From positions 13,758,077-13,822,076 of the forward strand of contig OX335646.2 of assembly GCA_946894095.1 (NCBI GenBank): a stretch of DNA of 64,000 nucleotides, read 5' to 3'. The stretch is from Incurvaria masculella. Lineage: Eukaryota > Arthropoda > Insecta > Lepidoptera > Incurvariidae. Both the position numbers and the translations under genes were made by a program. Below are positions 34,401-46,067 of this stretch, piece after piece (the stretch's first letter is position 1; the number at the start of each line of letters is the position of its first letter). The notes below the pieces were generated by a model. It was not told the DNA's origin. It saw only the letters and a list, made by a program, of their open reading frames with translations, and made no database searches.

Positions 34401-36221
34401 TTTTTATGTCCAAGATGAAATCACCCATAGCAAAATTGGCCAAATATGCGCTCGTAACAGATGTAAGTATTCAGACGTTAGTTTGTTTTTATTACCTTCT
34501 ACAACGAGAGGCGATGTTCTTGTTAAGACAGCAAGCGATGAGTCTTCGAATGCCTCATACTAACTAGGCGGCATGTCAAATATATCCTTATATTGCACGG
34601 CTACGTTGAAATGGATGGGAAGAACTGTTATTGGTTCTTCGACAGTCGTTCATTGAAGGCGATGACAACAATCCGGGCGGAATTAACCCTGTCGCCCAAG
34701 TAAGAAGAGCACCACAAACGACACGACGATTATTGATTATATTAGATCCTTCGGCAACAGGAAACATGGTGGTTATTTAAGGAGATCATTGTCAACTATT
34801 CATGAAATCCGTGCTAGAGAATATTTAGACGGGTCGCATTAATAGAAAAAATGCACCGACTCCCAGGGATAGTAAATCTTGGGATTTATAGCTTTTCATG
34901 TTGGCATTCGCTTACATTCGGAGCGTTAAGCAAAAATCGTGGTATGAGTCGTAATCAAGCATACATACCAATTACAACTAATAATGTAACATCATTTTAG
35001 GCTGCATTTCAAGTGATCAACTTCAATGATTTTCCAAAACTACTTCTGAGCAAGTTTGGGTACCAAGTTTGCAATGAGAAGTCAACTATTGCCGAGGTGT
35101 GCGACAATATGATATTTCTTATCGGCGGTTACGACAGTCTTCTATACAACAAGGTAATGAGTAGCAATAATTAAATAAGCCGTGCCGTACATATGCATTT
35201 CCGAAACCTACGTTAATTTGACAAATGGGTTGTTTTTTTTATGTGATGGCTAATCCCAAACCTACTGTTCTGATATGGTTGGATAGCCACAAGGAACTTG
35301 ATGGAACACACAATTTCCTTGCCGCTTCGAACATCGTTCATTATATGCGATGGTACCGACCAGATTAACCTTATCACCTAGTAAGCAAGCAAAGAGACCA
35401 ACAGCTCAATCTGGAATCCGAACCACGATCGACATTCCCTTAATCGGCTCTTAAAACCTCCACGGTAAGAAAATTGTATTATTTTTATGTGCCAGAACCC
35501 ACGAAGCTTTACTAAAGCTTTTAATAATGTAATAAGAATACGGTAGTATAAGAGAACTTTGTATAAATAATGTATGTATCAAGATGCTACTGACCGAAAT
35601 AAATGACGACTATTCAGAATTGTCTTAATATCAATAAACTTTCAAGTATTACAGGAAACTTATGATCGTAAGAATTCCATGGAGCACCCAACCCGGAGAA
35701 ATAGAGTTCATTAAGGAGTTGACATAAAACGTTACGAAAACCTTCGATATTTTCTAATTTCCTATGATGCTCAGTTTACGGGTGGTTTCACAACCAAAGA
35801 CATCGACAACTTTCATCGTTAACAAGAATCCGAACTGATGTTTCAGACGATGGCCCCACTATTTCTGAGTCACTTCCCAGCGGGATTTTCCACGAAACAG
35901 TTAATGCACTACAACCAGGAGATTGACTCGAAGAAATTCCGTCAATTCGACTTCGGCCTCGGAAACATCGCGGCGTACGGCAGCTTGGAGCCCCCGGAGT
36001 ACGAGCTGCAGAAGGTGACAGCGCCGGTCGCCCTGCACTGGTCGGAAGGTGACCCGTTATCACACCCCCTGGATGTTCGTGAACTGAGCCTCAAGCTGCC
36101 AAACGTCGTTTTGAATAGGAAGGTCCCTTTCCAGAACTTTACACATGTAGACTTCATATGGGCCATGAATGCTAAGGAATATGTGTATGATGCTGTATTA
36201 GATGTTACTGGTAATGAATGA
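31461..36221 (+). CDS. Gene F: acid (gastric/lysosomal-type) lipase, five exons
   Basis: Exons: 31461-31568, 32287-32479, 34098-34462, 35001-35153, 35847-36221. Total 1194 nt, 397 aa, close to the usual length of this family. The signal peptide begins MYTQFVLLFFQLTVIYA. The N-terminal alpha/beta-hydrolase-associated lipase segment has YGNKGENHEV..HDGYILGLHR. Next come LMHGIGSSSFDW, VWLGNARGN and the nucleophile motif GHSQGTT with Ser172. Catalytic Asp342 is in HWSEGDPL and His373 in FTHVDFIWA, at spacings like those of gastric lipase. Family role: hydrolysis of triglycerides or cholesteryl esters, secreted or lysosomal. It is unrelated in detail to genes A-E, yet lies inside their cluster. 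Exon 1 ends in phase 0. Intron 2 is filled with nested repeats. Confidence 0.92.
33070..34053. mobile_element. Nested elements in gene F intron 2
   Basis: The outer element begins 'aatggcccgtaagctatgct' near 33077 and ends 'ggtggcaccttaag' near 34050. A complete relative without insertion lies at 43694-44026. It is split by a 33146-33800 insertion of the 'gacttcaaaaaaggaggagg' repeat family. Confidence 0.6.
33190..33445. repeat. Palindrome with (CCTAA)6 at its tip
   Basis: The arms ('ccgacttcaaagaaaatgca' onward and 'tgctttttctttgaagtcgg') are inverted over about 100 bp. The tip, 33309-33338, holds six perfect CCTAA units, the complement of the insect telomere repeat TTAGG. A relative with no telomere-like units is at 60795-61040. 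Confidence 0.75.
34560..34700 (-). repeat. SINE-like repeat fragment
   Basis: The blocks 'ccttatattgcacggctac', 'gttgaaatggatgg' and 'gttcattgaaggcgatg' belong to the family body. Intron 3 of gene F. Confidence 0.6.
35230..35470 (-). repeat. SINE-like repeat fragment
   Basis: 'Ggatagccacaaggaacttg', 'gccgcttcgaacatcgttc' and 'acctagtaagcaagcaaag' follow the family order. Intron 4 of gene F. Confidence 0.6.
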
Positions 36222-36495
36222 ATGTACAAAGAAACTATTATTTTAATTTTACTTGAGAAATTTTGTTTCGTACTAAACGGAGGATGTTTAGTTTGTTTTG
36301 ACGATTCCTTCAACGAATCTGAACGTGTGTAGAATCAACCGAACAAGAAGGATACATTCATATAAAAGGAAAGCTCTAAAAAAGAACTACTACTAAAATA
36401 ACTAAGTCCAGGCTCGCATTGGTTAGTTTTTACAGTTTTTACTAACGTATCCTTGCTTCACGGCCGATTCTGTATGCATTGCGATTTTTTTAAGT

Positions 36496-36874
36496 GTGCC
36501 TTCATGGCCAAATCCTAAAATGCAAGAAATAGCGAAATATATTCAAAGTAGTCATGGGGCCCAAACTGCATTATTTTTGTAAAATTTTGAAAAAAATATT
36601 TGTCAAGGTACTGGTAATGTATAAATACTTGAAAATTTGAATTATTTTATAAAAAACCAACACATTTCTTTAGTTTGCCATTTTACATTACTTCAAAAAT
36701 TGTGTTCCTTATAAGCGACACTTATGATTGGTGCGATACAGGATTTTTTATGTTTCTTAAAATTTACTATTTTTTTATTTAAGTTTTATTTTTAATGTAT
36801 ATGAAAATCGGCCTCATAATTGCTTTTAATATTTTTCGCTATTTCTTATATTTTTGGATTTGGCCATGAAGACC
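36496..36874. mobile_element. MITE with about 43-bp terminal inverted repeats
   Basis: 'Gccttcatggccaaatcc' with 'aagaaatagcgaaatat' on the left pairs with 'atttttcgctatttctta' and 'ggatttggccatgaagac' on the right. The core is AT rich. It lies downstream of gene F. Confidence 0.7.
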
Positions 36875-37464
36875 CCCTTTTAAAATTCAACCTGTTTAAA
36901 TTATTTAACATAGTCTCCATTTATAAATGGCGATATTTATAATATGCAATATATTTTTAACAAAAATATTTTTTACAAGCATATGGACATTCACTTATAT
37001 AAAATACCCTATGCAAAAGGCATTAATTGATTTTTTGTTATCTTGACCTGTTTTGTCCATTTTTTTCCAAATATTCCGAACGTGGCCAGCAGGATAGGCT
37101 ATACATAATTCAGTTCCGCTTACGTTAAGATGTAGCTGTCATACAAACCGAAATGCCCCGAGGCGGCGGCTTGGGGGGTTATCATATGTTTTCCTTTATT
37201 TCTTCGTTTACTTCTTCTAAGCTACGCAACGGACTTTTTGATACAGTTTTCATTAATATAAGGAGCGATCAACGAGCAAGGATTGCGTAAGTATTTTTAA
37301 ATATTTAATACAAACCTTAAGAGAAAATTTAAAACTATGTACTTGAAAATTGTAGGTGTTAAAAAGGCCTACAGAACGTTCTACGAAATCATGTATAGCG
37401 ATAGCTTCGAACCACTCGCTCGATTTATTTGCGTATTTTATCAGCGCATAGCAACTCTGGGCGC

Positions 37465-37580
37465 AGTCAGATTCCGGATGGTTTACCGTTTTAGATGTTG
37501 AAAGTGGCTGTGGATCGTATTCCTCATAAAACTATGTAAAAGTAAGGAAGGTGGTAGGGTTAATCCCGCCTTTGTTAGTT
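37465..37580 (+). repeat. SINE-like fragment
   Basis: 'Gattccggatggtttaccg', then 'aagtaaggaaggtggtaggg' and 'ttaatcccgcc', are head and early body blocks in plus orientation. Confidence 0.5.
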
Positions 37581-37639
37581 TTGTTATAATTTCTATGTAG
37601 CAGTGCCAGTGCAGTAAGGCTCTGGCGGTACAGCTTTTA

Positions 37640-37860
37640 AAATGTTCTCCCAAATGTTTACGAAGCTCTAAATGGGAACATGTCGATGTTTATCATGAAA
37701 TAATCCCATATCGGTTCAAACGATTCTGATTAAATTTGGAAGATGGATACACGTCCCGGACCAGGCTTTTGGTGGGTTACTTTTTATCCAGGAAATAATT
37801 CAGACCGAATTCAATCTACACGATATTGACCCGAGTGGAGTCGGGTACCGCAGCTAGTAT
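37640..37860 (-). repeat. Relic repeat ending 'gggtaccgcagctagtat'
   Basis: This is the reverse complement of the 'tacccggctccgctcgggt' family seen at 21065 and 22545. No frame remains. Confidence 0.55.
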
Positions 37861-37961
37861 TAAATAAAGCCATACAATTTTCGGAGAAATTAATTTCAGA
37901 ATTTTAGTTCATTCGTTTCTATTTTTTTATTGAAATTTTTCTAGTAATCCTCTCAGCAAAT

Positions 37962-38013
37962 ATGAATTTTGGTGCATTCATAAGGATACCTTTACTTTTT
38001 CTTTGCATTTCAG
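37962..38013 (+). CDS. Orphan lipase-type signal-peptide exon (possible alternative first exon of D)
   Basis: ATG followed by NFGAFIRIPLLFLCIS and a GTAGGT donor. At 52 nt it has exactly the size and phase of the first exons of genes D and E, and it encodes a signal-peptide-like segment. It is in phase with exon 2 of gene D at 40215. It could be an alternative first exon, or all that is left of another lipase copy. No second exon is found between it and gene D. Confidence 0.45.
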
Positions 38014-38159
38014 GTAGGTAAAATTCAAATATTAGAAATTCGTAAAAGGACACCACGAAATTAGAATGTTTTTTAAATGATTAATAAAATTAAAACTTCA
38101 AAAATGTCACTTACACATATGTGTTTCCGTAACCGGGAAACGCAATACCTACTGTTATA

Positions 38160-38350
38160 TGCAACACAATACCCGGTATATGGGAACTTGGTCCTATACC
38201 AGGACCTTAATTGCACGTCTACATTGAACTGGATGGAAAACACGTACAATTTGCATTTGACCATTATTTATTCAATGAGATGGCACCAACCCAGGTCGGA
38301 TTAACACTATCACCTAATACATGAGTGAGGAATATAGTTTAACGTGAAAT
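38160..38350 (-). repeat. SINE-like repeat copy
   Basis: 'Ccaggaccttaattgcacg', 'attgaactggatggaaaaca' and 'caatgagatggcaccaac' match the family body. It lies between the orphan exon and gene D. Confidence 0.65.
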
Positions 38351-38570
38351 CCGAACGAACCACGTACCTACATCAAATTACTTTTTCAAATTCAAGGCCC
38401 AATTTTATTTATTTCGACGTCCTGGAATCCACATAGCACGATTTTTTTGACGACACATATCCTTTAATCTAATATTTTTTGTGATGTATTTATCATGTTT
38501 TCTTTGATTGTTCTTTTAATTAACCAATCAAGATTTTATCAGCAGATTAATAACTCTTGCTTATTATCTG

Positions 38571-38627
38571 ATACGGATACCGAAAAAACACTTTATAAAA
38601 TGTGAATACACTGTTTGTTGCTATAGT
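38571..38627 (+). promoter_or_regulatory. Gene D core promoter
   Basis: TATAAAA is at 38594-38600 and an initiator-like 'atagtcgta' follows about 31 bases downstream. An upstream block 'ctcttgc..attatctga.ac.gata' with GATA-type sites is shared with gene E (45974-46050). The conserved spacing supports a real promoter. Confidence 0.6.
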
Positions 38628-38646
38628 CGTAACTAAGTCTGCCAAT

Positions 38647-41600
38647 ATGTCTCCTCTGATGACTGCAGTTCTTATATTCCTTGTGGGAATAGCTTCAGGC
38701 AAGTATTTTGTTTTTTTTATACTCTCGTTCCATCAGATTTTCTATACAGACATTTTTGTAAATATCATTTTTATACAAAGCGCAACATGCTTATGAAGTA
38801 CGTCAAATTCATAACTATATGGGTCCTGATGATGACACCCGACGAAGGACGACGGACGTTCAATGTTTTTCGGGAGCTTCGAAAACCATGCCTGCCGGCA
38901 AAGTGCTTCTTCGAATAAGATTTCAAAGGTCCTAGGTCAATGCTCCTATACATAGGAGCAATATATTTGCGTTCCAGAGTAAACCACCTAAAAAAAGAAA
39001 AATACACTGAAACATAACTTTGTACTTGGAGGGACTCCAAATTCTCGAATTATTCGGGCTCGTCTCTGGGACGCACGGCATAGCGCTGGATCGAACTTCA
39101 GCCCGTTTTGCGGTGAGAGGAGTGATTATCTGGCTAGTGTTCGTCATAATTTGTGTAGCAATCAAGGTTAGGCAGATTAATTATTTGCAGCAGAAAGATG
39201 TTTCATACCGGTATACCGGTATTTCGGTAATCCTTCTTTCACTGACTGGCTGTCGTGCCCGTCTACCAAAACATTTATGTTGCTTCCATGCCGGGATACC
39301 CAGGCTTTCGCCCTCACCATCGTTTTCGTGTGCATCACCCATATCGTTAGAGATATATATGTACTACAACAACGGCATACCAGTGTGCGTCATGTTACTC
39401 GGGGGTGCCGCCTCTTGCTCTCAGCGGCAAAAAATCATCGAGTACTTAGTTTCATCGGATCCATATACGACTGAGGGAGCCATGAAAATATTCTAGCTCC
39501 CTAAGGGATACGCGTACTCAAATAGGTTGGGAATCCCTGCACTAGAAGGTGTTCAATTCGGACAAAAGCCGTATTGTAAGTGGGGACCCAATAATCGAAC
39601 TCCATTACGTTGGAATGCATGGTCGATCTCCGTGGGTATACTTATTTTGTGCAGCGTTCAGAAAATATTCACGGACTGTCTTTGAGCTGTGGCGGTTTTT
39701 ATGGTTAAGAGTTCCTCTAGCTCCGAACTACAGGGGTATGGAAAACCACATGACCGACGGTGCATTCTGAAAATGGTTAGTAGTGCGAACATTGTGATCA
39801 AGCAACGCACTACGTCAAAGAGTACTTAGTTTTTATCTCCACTTAAGTGACTGTTATAGTTGACTTTTGTGTGAGACCAAAACATTGCCTTTAAAACCGA
39901 GATATTTGTACAATTCTCCTGCTGGGAGGGCTCGGATAGCATGCTTACCCATGATAATAAAGTCGGTCGAGGTTTAAATAACACCTCTTTAAGCTTGAAA
40001 GACTTCACATTGGTCGAGGCCGAAGTCCACGGGTCACTAAAAGTCACTAAATTTTAAAAAACCCTTGCTATCTAGAAGTAACGAACGATGATTATTTTTA
40101 TTATTATCTAATTTAAAATTTTCTCCTAACCAACGGCTTCATTTCGCTCATTTACTTAAATAGCATCCTAAATGCATGGCAATCCATAAAATCTGTGAAA
40201 ATTTAAATTTCCAGCTCACCCCACCGATCCAATAATAAAGCTGGATCCCGAAATCCGCTATGGCTTAATGTCGGACGCGCACGGCAAAGTTCACACAGTG
40301 GACTTGTGGCTTACCGCTTCCGGCCTGCGGGAAGTGGCCCGCTACACGCCACTAACACAAAACGTCTATCATCTATTCACCAGGTACTTTGATTGAATGA
40401 TTTATTGAAATTTCTTTAATACGCCACCCAAAAACAATTCACAAAATAAAACACAGTGCAATAACAAAGTGGGGAGCAAAGGCGGGCGAGGTTATCCCTG
40501 GAAGAGATTCATTCCAGCCGAACTTTGGGTGTTTGACATGTTTATTTTGATATTTTCTTGTTAGCGTGTGACCTTAATAAATTTCTTCACAATTGACCGG
40601 AAATAATTTCAGAGAGAACCCGACCATCAGCCAGCCGATGCTCATGAACAACGATCTTCTTCTGAGTAACTCGAACTTTAACCCTGCCAGGAGAACAGTT
40701 GTCATTATACATGGCTGGTTGGACGACGTAACTGCAGATGTCAACACTGTGTTAGTACCTGGTAAGTATTCGGAAGATTTCACATCTTTCACAATTTCGT
40801 CGACACTGCTAGGCTGAGGCGTACTCTAGGACCTAAAACAGGAGGCCTTGTTCTAGTCAAGCATGAAAACTTACCGCTCCCTCGGTTGGAGGCGTAGACG
40901 CATCATTAACTTGTTCCCAGGTGCAGATGGTACCCCCATCATAGCCGAGGTCCTGGTGGGCGACTCTGTTCTGAAACGAGCTATCACCACATTGTCTAGG
41001 TTACCTTTAGAATGACGGACATCATCCAACATTAATAAAATGTCATATCAGAAATTTACCATACATATCACTAAATGTATAATGGTATTACTTATTTATT
41101 GTCGCAATCATGTACACGTCGTGAACACACAGTTGTTAATTTATAATCTCAAGAAATATTCTGATTAGATATCTGACATGATATGCTTATGTTTGAATTA
41201 TTATATTTGACGTCTTAGAAAAATTCAATTTATTTTTCTGATCTAATTACAATGCTGATTATTTTACAATTATAGAATGAAGTCTCATTGGGCAGATTTA
41301 TTTATTACTTCTCTACAACAAATTTTACAAAACCGGGGATGATGACGCTCATTTAATTAAATTTCTCAGCCAAACGCAGGATCAGAAGTTGTTTCAACAG
41401 TTCAGTTCAACAGGCTTAGTAATAAATGTTTTGGAATTAAAAACGTTTTAAGTAGTTTTTCACCTATTTTTTAGCTTACCTGGCAGCAGACAACGCGAAC
41501 GTAATAGTCGTAGACTGGAGCGCCGGTGGAGCCACCATTAACTACGCGGCCGCCGTGGTCAACACGGTGACATCGGGCAGAGCCGTCGCCGACTTTATCA

Positions 41601-43390
41601 ACTGGCTCAATCGAGTCACCAGCAGCTCCGCCGGCAATTTCCACATCGTCGGACACAGTCTGGGTGGTCACCAGGCCGGCATCGTTTCCCGTAACGTCGA
41701 CGGTTCTGTGCCGTACGTCATAGGTAGGTATCCTCAAAATTTGTCCTTTCACATTCTTGGCCTTTTTCGAGACGAACTTATACAACTTAGAATTAACGTA
41801 AACGATGCATAGAGATTATACATGTTAAAAATGTGAATTTAAAGAAATTTGGTTGGTGCGGTGATACCAAAATGAATTTCAAACTCATCGATTTTTTTAA
41901 ATTATAACGATAACAATTTTTTTTTATTTATTTATTTATTTATCCAGTATAACACACATACGTTTAAGGTACAAAACAATGTATCTTTAACGGTTTGGAT
42001 TAAACCATTCCTGTAGACCATAAGGCCCGTGGTGGAAGGGTTACAACAATAGGACAATGAACTTATTGAGTGTACATACAATAAACAAAACCTAACGAAC
42101 ATTCAAATAATCGTAATGAAATAAACAAGAAAACAGTGTAGAAAAGGTAAAAAAATATCGAGCATAGATCGGTCAGTGTTAATGAAAAATCAGGGCCATT
42201 ATACATATGATTACTGAATCAGATGAGTATTTTAGCAATATTTTTGAGGAAAATTATGTCCTATATTTTGATGTCCCACATAATATCAATATTAAAATTC
42301 TGTCATGCATATTAAAAAGATAAACTAAATTGAAATACAATACATAGAATGTGATTTCTGGCGATTTTCAGCATTGGATCCCGCTCTACCCGGCTTCATC
42401 ACCAACGACGACAAGTTTCGCCAAGACGACGCCACATACACCGAGGTGATTCACACCAGCGCCGGCACGCTGGGCTACCTGTCGACGCTTGGACACGTGG
42501 ACTTCTACCCTAATGGAGGCAGGAGTATGCCCGGATGCAACTCTGAAGATTGCTCGCACTCGCGCTGCTTCCACTACTTGTCCGAGTCCTTGATCTCCGG
42601 TGGGTTCACCGGCCGCCGGTGCGCCAGCTACATCACCGCAGCCACGGGCAATTGCTTCCTCTGGGGTTCTCTACAAATGGGGGGGCTCACACCTAAGACT
42701 GGGTAAGTCAGCCTATTTGAACATTTTGTCAGCATCGGTAGCCCAGTTACGCGACGTCTCCGGACTCGATTTTGAGGTTAAGAAACACTGGGCTCGGTTG
42801 GGTTCTATATTAAAATTAACTATATGAAAGGTCTTTCACTTTATTAGTGCGGCTGCATTGAACTGGAAAAGACACGGACATTTTTTTATAGCATGTTCGA
42901 CCATCTTTTCATGCAATCCTTCCACAAAGTAGATTCACTTCGATATCATGACCTCTGTCTACGAGCCTTACGAGACTACTATGGTAGAAATTAAAGTGCC
43001 TGGGTTGTACCATCCACTTAATGAAAGATGGTTGAAGCGGCTAAACTGTCATATTGTGTTCCAGTTCCCATATTTGGGCTAATATCATGACAGTAGGCTC
43101 TATAGAGAGCCCAAAAAAGCGAAATTAGCTATCCATTTCCAATTCCATAAAAAGCCACAAAGGGGAATCTATAGCTGGGATCTAACCCTTTGTCACTAAG
43201 CAAATAAATAAATTAATGTGTGAATATTTCACTAAATTTGATGATCGCATTCTTTCTACCTCACTGTTTTCGATGCAGAAATGTTACTATTTTTTTAAGT
43301 GTTTTAAAGATTTTAATAAGAAGTTTTTACAGGCAATCGGGTGTGTTCTACATGGAAACCAACGCAGCACCGCCGTTCTCCCAAGGATAA
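38647..43390 (+). CDS. Gene D: secreted neutral lipase, six exons, GC-AG first intron
   Basis: Exons: 38647-38698, 40215-40383, 40613-40761, 41475-41723, 42372-42702, 43333-43390. Total 1008 nt, 335 aa, phases 1-2-1-1-2. The signal peptide begins MSPLMTAVLIFLVGIAS. The pro-region has AHPTDPIIKLDPEIRYG. The active site is complete: HGW 107-109, GHSLG with Ser185, LDPALPG with Asp209, CSH with His269. The lid between Cys262 and Cys267 is four residues. The last exon ends ETNAAPPFSQG, and AATAAA follows at 43474. Intron 1 must use a GC donor (CAG/GCAAGT): the nearby GT would shift the frame. Probably an active extracellular lipase. It is the closest paralogue of gene E. Introns contain a BEL/Pao fragment and a LINE tail. 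Confidence 0.93.
39020..39540 (+). other. Unassigned segment of gene D intron 1
   Basis: A 158-codon ORF (39020-39496) is open, but has no recognised domain, signal peptide or exon-like borders. The end 'aggttgggaatccctgcact' near 39521 resembles termini of some DNA transposons. Best treated as unexplained sequence. Confidence 0.3.
40395..40540 (-). repeat. LINE 3' tail, inverted copy
   Basis: In reverse it matches 11735-11875: 'aaacacccaaagttcggctg', 'gcccgcctttgctcccc', then an AT-rich end. Intron 2 of gene D. Confidence 0.6.
40826..41015 (+). mobile_element. Fragment of a BEL/Pao-type LTR retrotransposon (pol C-terminus)
   Basis: The translation contains LVKHENLP and, in another frame, WRRRRIINLFPGADG and KRAITTLSRLPLE before a stop. 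This is the pattern of the DUF5641-like C-terminus of BEL/Pao polyproteins. A frameshift separates the two parts, so the fragment is dead. It lies in intron 3 of gene D. Confidence 0.7.
42723..42960 (+). repeat. SINE-like repeat, diverged copy
   Basis: 'Cagcatcggtagcccag' and 'ctcggttgggttctatat', then 'gcggctgcattgaactgg', combine head and body motifs. It lies in intron 5 of gene D. Confidence 0.5.
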
Positions 43391-43693
43391 CCGAATCTAG
43401 CGGATATACATATTTCATATTTACTAGTAATACTAATAATTCTTTGTTTCTTGAAAAAAGAGGTTGGACAATGAATAAATTATCCAAAATAATTCATGAT
43501 CAAGTGTGAACATTATTTGTGCTTCAGTTGATCCAACACTTTACGTAACAATTACTGGTAACTCTTTAACAGTATTAGTAAAATTAATCATAGGCTCCAT
43601 CAACACAAAAACAAATATAAAGAAACATATGTATTAATCATATTTATATTCGATTGCTTACAGCATTACAATGAATGTTTATTCACTATTCAA

Positions 43694-44026
43694 GAATGGC
43701 CCGTAAGCTACGCTCCCCATACTAACGTAGTTGACAAATCATTTGAAAACCACTGTTCCAATTGTTTAATATATCTATGCCTACACGTTTTAGTTTTTTT
43801 TTCAATTCAAACCTAATCAAATTAAATCAGAAACAAAAGCTTCATTCGAATTTAGTTTTCTCTGTGGATTCATTTACCGAAAAATTAAAAATATGTAGAC
43901 ACTGATATTCGTTACCTGATATTTGGTACCAAATTTCAAGCAAAGTGGAACAGTGGTTTTTAAATTATTAGTAAACTACTTTTGTATGGGAGGTGAAATT
44001 TTCTGATGCTTACGGGCCCACCTTAA
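43694..44026. mobile_element. MITE 'aatggcccgtaagctacg' to 'ttacgggcccacctt'
   Basis: The inverted termini bound an AT-rich core of about 330 bp. It is an uninterrupted relative of the element split at 33070-34053. It lies between gene D and the DUF4773 relic. Confidence 0.65.
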
Positions 44027-44177
44027 GTTGCGTGTACGAAGACCCTCTTCTGTTACATTTCAACCCATCTTGCTTAAAAAAATACTCTACTTTGTACTAC
44101 CTACACTAAAAACTTCCATTCCTAATATGCACCCAAACATATTGAAACAAATGAATATTAGTTGTCTAATCTGTACC

Positions 44178-44479
44178 GGGCGTGTAAGGGTGTTTTGATG
44201 ACGACAAGAGTTTATCTCTGTGGGTCTGAGGGATGTCCGATCCCCCAGAAGAGGTAGCCGCTCGGCACGCAGGTTGTGCGGTTGGTGATGGTCGAGTTTA
44301 TCGTTGGAGGATAGAGACCGAGGACTCTTACAGCAAAAAGCGATGCCCCACTCCGCGCTGTGGTTCACGACTTGATGCCTGAGGCAGCCGCGTCCGGCTG
44401 CCGTCGGGGACAGCTCGCTTACCCGCGCACATATCTGCACCAGCTTGCCGTGCACGTCGAGGCAGATCGGCGAGGACGT
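44178..44479 (-). pseudogene. Relic of the DUF4773-like gene G
   Basis: The minus strand reads SPICLDVHGKLVQICARVSE, close to exon 4 of gene G (PPICLDVFGKLAQMCARFSE). After GCL it jumps straight to QVVNHSAEWGIAF, which matches exon 5 of gene G (QVVNHTAEQGIAF), and then decays. The second half of exon 4, intron 4 and the start of exon 5 are deleted. Exons 1-3 and the acceptor are absent. It lies 3' of gene D in the same convergent orientation that gene G has to gene E, which points to duplication of a lipase plus DUF4773 unit. Confidence 0.8.
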
Positions 44480-44489
44480 GAAACATTAA

Positions 44490-45960
44490 ATACTTTGTAT
44501 ATTATAATACAAGAAGATGAAAAACTTTTCGCAACTGCAGTACCAGTTACCAGCTTACCAGCTTAATTTTCCAGAATTTTAGTATCAATTAAATCTCAAT
44601 GTTGGCAACTAAGGGATTTGTCTTGGTTTGGATTACGGGATAGGATTTTTCGCGTTCGCGACTGCTAATATGCTATTTGAAATCACTTACGCGTCTCCTG
44701 CGTAGTGACAAACGAACAATAATTCATCTGTAGTCAGATCCACCATGTAGTCCGGGAGAGTACCACTCTAAAAAGTACCACCGTGTAAAAAATATTGATG
44801 AAGCTTGCTGCAAATGGAGGCCAGCTGCCGCTCTTTACAGCTAGGTATACTTGCTTAGGGGATCGATAGCTCGGAATCGTGAATGGTGTACACACTCTCC
44901 TTTTAAGCTCTAGGTGCTGTCGGGCCGTAGTTAGGCGTAACATTATATCAGTTAGGATAACTGTTTCAAATACATGTGATCTGTCACACGTGCTATTTTT
45001 AGCAAGCGGTACTTTTCATTGGGTTAAAATAACTGTTCAATATGAACTGTTTTGGCTCATTAATAGATATTTACCGTAATAAATAAATAGTAATGAGAAA
45101 AACTTTACCATAAATGACTGAATTTTAACTGTGCTTAAACAGTAAACAGTTGCAGATATTTTTTTTCAGTGCGATTACCCCTTTAAACCCATGCACCAAA
45201 ACAAATAAGAAAAAAACGTTGCAGAGCGGCTTTTATTTAGCCACTAAAACTTCTCCTCCCCTTTTCGTATTGACCTCACTAACATACGATGTCTTCGTTC
45301 CATCACGTCGAGTCAGATAAACCCCACAGTTACATTGATGATAACACGGAGTATGAGGAGTATGTCAGGGATAGAGGAACAAACAACTACAGGCTAGCGA
45401 AGCACGACATTCTATGGTTAAGAGCATCCTCACACCTAAACATTTTGGACCAATTTTTGCGATTAAGACGAGATAGCCAGAGCCCGACGCCGCTTAGTTA
45501 GAGCAGCTCGAAATAATTATTTCTAAATGTGACCAACCGGCATAACGCGCGAAACAGGTTTTTTTATTGTTTCGTTAAACAGTTAAACATGTTCTTCACT
45601 GAATGGGTAGATAATGTTAAGATCTTTGAAATGGTATTAAAATAAATATTATTATTTAATATCAATATAATCCACAAACTGGAAAAAGAATATATTTGAG
45701 ACCTGACTTAAAAATCCATGCATAAAATATCAATTTCTGTAACATTTTTCTTTCTGTTTTGGTAGAACGTTAGCTGGAATTATACATGTTTATTTTGCAT
45801 GTTCTCATTCCATAGAGATCAGGAACTTAACGCAATCAAACCATTCGAAAGTGGATAAAAAGTAGCGGACTGCTTATCGTTTTTTTTTCAGTAAAACTTC
45901 TATTTATCATTTTTTGTTGACGGTCGAATTCATTAAACCAATCATTAGTAATTAATCAGT
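44490..45960. other. Intergenic DNA upstream of gene E
   Basis: No gene is supported. A 70-codon ORF at 45289-45501 is rich in charged residues but lacks any recognised feature or paralogue in the window. Confidence 0.4.
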
Positions 45961-45973
45961 GGAATACTATCTC

Positions 45974-46050
45974 TTGCAAATTATCTGAGACTGATATTAG
46001 GTAAAATAGGTGCATTTAAAAATGCGAATTTGTTTGCTGCCATAGTCGTA
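45974..46050 (+). promoter_or_regulatory. Gene E core promoter
   Basis: A TATA-like TTTAAAAA is at 46015-46022 with 'atagtcgta' about 29 bases downstream. The upstream 'ctcttgcaaattatctgaga' block is shared with gene D. Confidence 0.55.
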
Positions 46051-46067
46051 CAGGGTTTGCTACAGCA

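Noticed and set aside
39020..39496. 158-codon ORF in gene D intron 1
   Set aside because: No domain, signal peptide or exon borders are visible. One long AT-rich ORF is not enough evidence.
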